This document shows positions 62,150 to 64,000 of a DNA stretch of 64,000 nucleotides, in pieces. Where the stretch lies: the NCBI RefSeq assembly GCF_040939455.1, contig NC_134106.1, forward strand, positions 41,066,001 through 41,130,000. The letters run 5' to 3'. Below the pieces are notes generated by a model. The model was not told the origin of the DNA. It searched no databases and saw nothing but the letters and a program-made list of their open reading frames with translations. The position numbers and the translations under genes are program-made. The DNA comes from Microcebus murinus. Lineage: Eukaryota > Chordata > Mammalia > Primates > Cheirogaleidae. The first letter of the stretch is position 1; every line of letters starts with the position of its first letter.

Positions 62150-62240
62150 GTTCTTCACTGATGTAACACCAATACCTAAACCAGTGCCTGATACACAGTA
62201 GGCAATCAATAAGTATATCTTGATTGCATTAATATACTTC
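62150..62240 (+). repeat. L2 LINE 3' end
   Basis: AATACCTAAACCAGTGCCTG, ATACACAGTAGGCAATCAAT and AAGTATATCTTGATTGCAT are the terminal L2 phrases. Confidence 0.8.
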
Positions 62241-62937
62241 CATGCTGTATGAATATGACACTTAAAAACTGTATTTTTCAAAAATCTTAGACACAAGATT
62301 TAATAATAAGCTCATTAAACTTAATTCTAAGTGTAGGCAGTTAGTCACATATACAAAATATCTTAGCCCGAGACAATTTTTACATACCGTATTTTGGGTC
62401 TTTGTGCTCAGATAAACTAATGGAGTGTTTTTCTTAAAATAGTAAAAGAGTAGACCTATCATTCACTATGAAAGCCACGTGCCTACAAATTCAAAATTGT
62501 AAAATTTCAAAATACAGTAGAAGTAGTATTATAATCTCTCTTTGAAGATCAATTTCTTTCATTTTGATGAAGCGTTGAGCTCAAACAAACAAGGTCTTTG
62601 AAATATTTCATTAATACTTGTTCATTTAACTTAAGTAAAAGTCCTATGTAAGTAGCAGACAGTCCCCTCAACCTGGGCTAGATCAACATTATTGAATCAT
62701 GACTATCATCTAGCAACAAACAAACCAAAACAAAGCCTTTCATGAAAATCCGCAAACCTCTAATCCATAGCATATGCACATTTCATATTCAAACTGAATG
62801 CATTATGTTAAACAAGTCTCAAAGGAAGCTATAGCATCTGAGATTAAGAAAAAAGCAAACCCTATTTTAGAAATGATACATATGTAGAAAAGCCCACTTT
62901 CATAATCATAGGTCCAAAATGAAGAAATTAAATCCGA
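62241..62937. other. NRXN1: Intron sequence just downstream (in gene sense) of the NRXN1 exon
   Basis: No repeat recognised. This is the first ~700 bp of the long intron after the donor, a place where splicing enhancers or silencers would act. None can be called from sequence alone. Confidence 0.5.
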
Positions 62938-62948
62938 ATGCTCACCTG
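62938..62948 (-). promoter_or_regulatory. NRXN1: 5' splice donor of the NRXN1 exon
   Basis: Minus-strand CAG|GTGAGC, close to the mammalian consensus MAG|GTRAGT. GT is at 62945-62944. The exon ends at the third base of the Gln codon, so the intron is phase 0. Without splicing here the frame continues for only five codons (VSIRI) to a TAA at 62930-62928. Confidence 0.94.
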
Positions 62949-63265
62949 GCTAATGGGTTCTTTCGTAGGTGGCTTTCCTCTTCTGGCTGTGCTAGTAGCC
63001 AGGGTCGTGGTGGTCTCCATAATTGATGTGGACATCTCTGACTGCATGGCAGTGGCTGTCGACTCAGTTGTCATAGAGGAAGGCACTTCACCAACCAGTC
63101 TCACATTTCCCACTATGGCGATGTTGGCATCGTTTTCGGCTGCCATATTCAGAACTTTCAAGCCATTGTAGTAAAGCCCCGAGAGCTGGCCCTGGAAAGG
63201 CTGGCCCTGCTCTTTCCCGCCAATTATTATGGTTGCTTGGCTATTGAAGATTGTGAGCTGACGCC
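62946..63265 (-). CDS. NRXN1: Neurexin-1 internal coding exon (end of LNS6 plus start of stalk)
   Basis: Neurexin-1 is a presynaptic single-pass adhesion receptor that binds neuroligins, LRRTMs and cerebellins across the synapse. This 320-bp exon reads on the minus strand from the last two bases of a split Gly codon ([10 protein letters not shown]...) to a complete Gln codon (...KEPISQ), about 107 residues. The first ~64 residues finish LNS6. The opening L-T-I-F-N belongs to the surface that contacts Ca2+ and neuroligin in beta-neurexin (L234, I236, N238 in rat numbering, as I recall it). The rest is a Thr/Ser-rich stalk ([14 protein letters not shown]) expected to be O-glycosylated. The acceptor (phase 1) and donor (phase 0) fit the known exon that follows the SS4 cassette. 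Residues such as [14 protein letters not shown] and [16 protein letters not shown] match NRXN1, not NRXN3 (NTQAQIAIGGKDKG). No stop or frameshift is present. The stalk end, transmembrane and cytoplasmic exons lie outside the window. Confidence 0.97.
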
Positions 63266-63295
63266 CTGTAAAAATAATATTACATACATGCAAAA
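63266..63295 (-). promoter_or_regulatory. NRXN1: 3' splice acceptor of the NRXN1 exon
   Basis: Read on the minus strand, the intron ends ...ATTATTTTTACAG and the exon opens GGCGTCAGCTC. The AG occupies 63267-63266. The pyrimidine tract is short and broken by purines, so the site looks moderate. It accepts either the SS4 cassette exon or the exon before it; both must end one base into a Gly codon. Confidence 0.93.
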
Positions 63296-64000
63296 ATGTT
63301 GATTGTGAACTCTACATCTACAAAGGATGATACAACAGATCTTTCATGGGGTGGATAATGAGAGCAATAAACTATAAGAGAGGCATTTGACTCATAATTC
63401 ATTGCTTATAAATGAGGTGTCCATGAAATGCATAATTGTTGGCAAATACTAGTAAACTCTTAACTTATTGTAAATGTAGTGCTTTTGCTAAAAGACCAAT
63501 CAAAGATATATATTACAAGTAAATGTTTAATGTTCCCTTTTACCTCAAAATCTTATACTGTTGGTCTCTTAAGTCTAAATTGTTAAAGAAATGTGAGATA
63601 ACTAGCATTTCAAGTATTTGTCCTTCTGAAATTACCACTGAAAGAAACTAGTATATAGCAGGTGAAATCTAATTTAAATTTTATGATAAAAATTTCATAA
63701 TTCACATAATGTCCACATGTATCTATAAGCTATTCTTTAGTAATATTTATTTTTTGAATGCAATAGTCCATTGTTATTTGAATTACTCTATTTTTCCGGC
63801 AATCACACTGAAAAGAAATGCATGGTTTACACTGAGCATGTCAGAGACAAAAAAATTCCAAAAATATGTTTCTGATTGGCTTTCAGCAAGTCTATTAAAA
63901 CAAAACCAAATGAAAAAAAAAAAAATAGCTTCAGATGTAAAAAGCGGCTTCAGGAATGGTACACAAACCAATGGAGAAATTATGGCACATTTCCATCAAA
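63266..64000 (-). other. NRXN1: 3' end of the intron between the SS4 cassette and the LNS6/stalk exon
   Basis: This 735-bp stretch is unique AT-rich sequence with no repeat I recognise. The SS4 cassette exon (30 residues in known neurexins) is not within it, so it lies beyond position 64000. Several TAA/TTAA-type stretches occur on the transcribed strand, but in a sequence this AT-rich they are not evidence of binding by splice regulators. Confidence 0.8.

Noticed and set aside
62938..63171. 77-codon plus-strand open frame across the NRXN1 exon
   Set aside because: Shadow of the minus-strand exon; the protein match and both splice sites are on the minus strand.
63266..64000. TAA/TTAA clusters as KHDRBS (SLM2/Sam68) sites controlling SS4
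   Set aside because: Known regulators of neurexin SS4 bind such motifs, but they are expected by chance here and only the end of that intron is visible.

Overview
The window is eukaryotic, primate genomic DNA, almost all of it intron of one gene. The only coding sequence I can support is one exon of neurexin-1 (NRXN1) at 62946-63265 on the minus strand. It encodes the end of the last LNS/laminin-G domain (LNS6) and the start of the Ser/Thr-rich stalk, and has a good acceptor and donor. Everything below it (1-62945) is the next NRXN1 intron, which is longer than this window. 63266-64000 is the end of the preceding intron, the one that follows the alternatively spliced SS4 exon. No tRNA gene, CRISPR array, operon or microbial feature is present.

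The repeats suggest the host. Dimeric Alu elements with 7SL-type promoters mean a primate. The Alu variants (the GTGGCGTCAGCCTAGCTCACAG-type left arm and the extended middle of the 12.2 kb copy) and the L1 3' ends at 8.8 and 42.4 kb look like strepsirrhine (lemur or galago) subfamilies rather than human ones. This is recognition from memory, not a database match.

Layout: 1-4.1 kb is unique intron with an old hAT fossil, an Alu and MIRs. 4.1-8.6 kb is an old plus-strand L1 broken in ORF2, carrying a 5S rRNA retropseudogene and a hAT element nested inside it. 8.8-9.2 kb is a younger minus-strand L1 3' end with target-site duplications. 12.2-14.5 kb holds an Alu, an L2, a microsatellite and an Alu monomer. 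19.6-23.0 kb is a minus-strand L1 joined to a GC-richer 1.5 kb block (23.0-24.6 kb) of uncertain origin. 25-37 kb is mostly unique, with MIR/L2/MER5A fossils and a pair of diverged ~190-bp repeats. 38.0-40.0 kb is the 3' half of a plus-strand L1. 40.5-42.6 kb is a cluster of old LTRs plus an L1 tip. 44.4-49.6 kb has more LTRs, a long TG microsatellite, a mariner MITE, a large AT-rich palindrome and an Alu. 49.6-62.9 kb is unique AT-rich intron with MIR/L2 fragments and one clean hAT MITE.

I found no undescribed multi-gene system. The items most worth a second look are the 5S tailless retropseudogene, the 46.24-46.41 kb palindrome, the two MITEs with intact target sites, the twin ~190-bp repeats, the L1/GC-rich chimera, and the short in-frame read-through past the NRXN1 exon, which could end a secreted form if that intron were retained.
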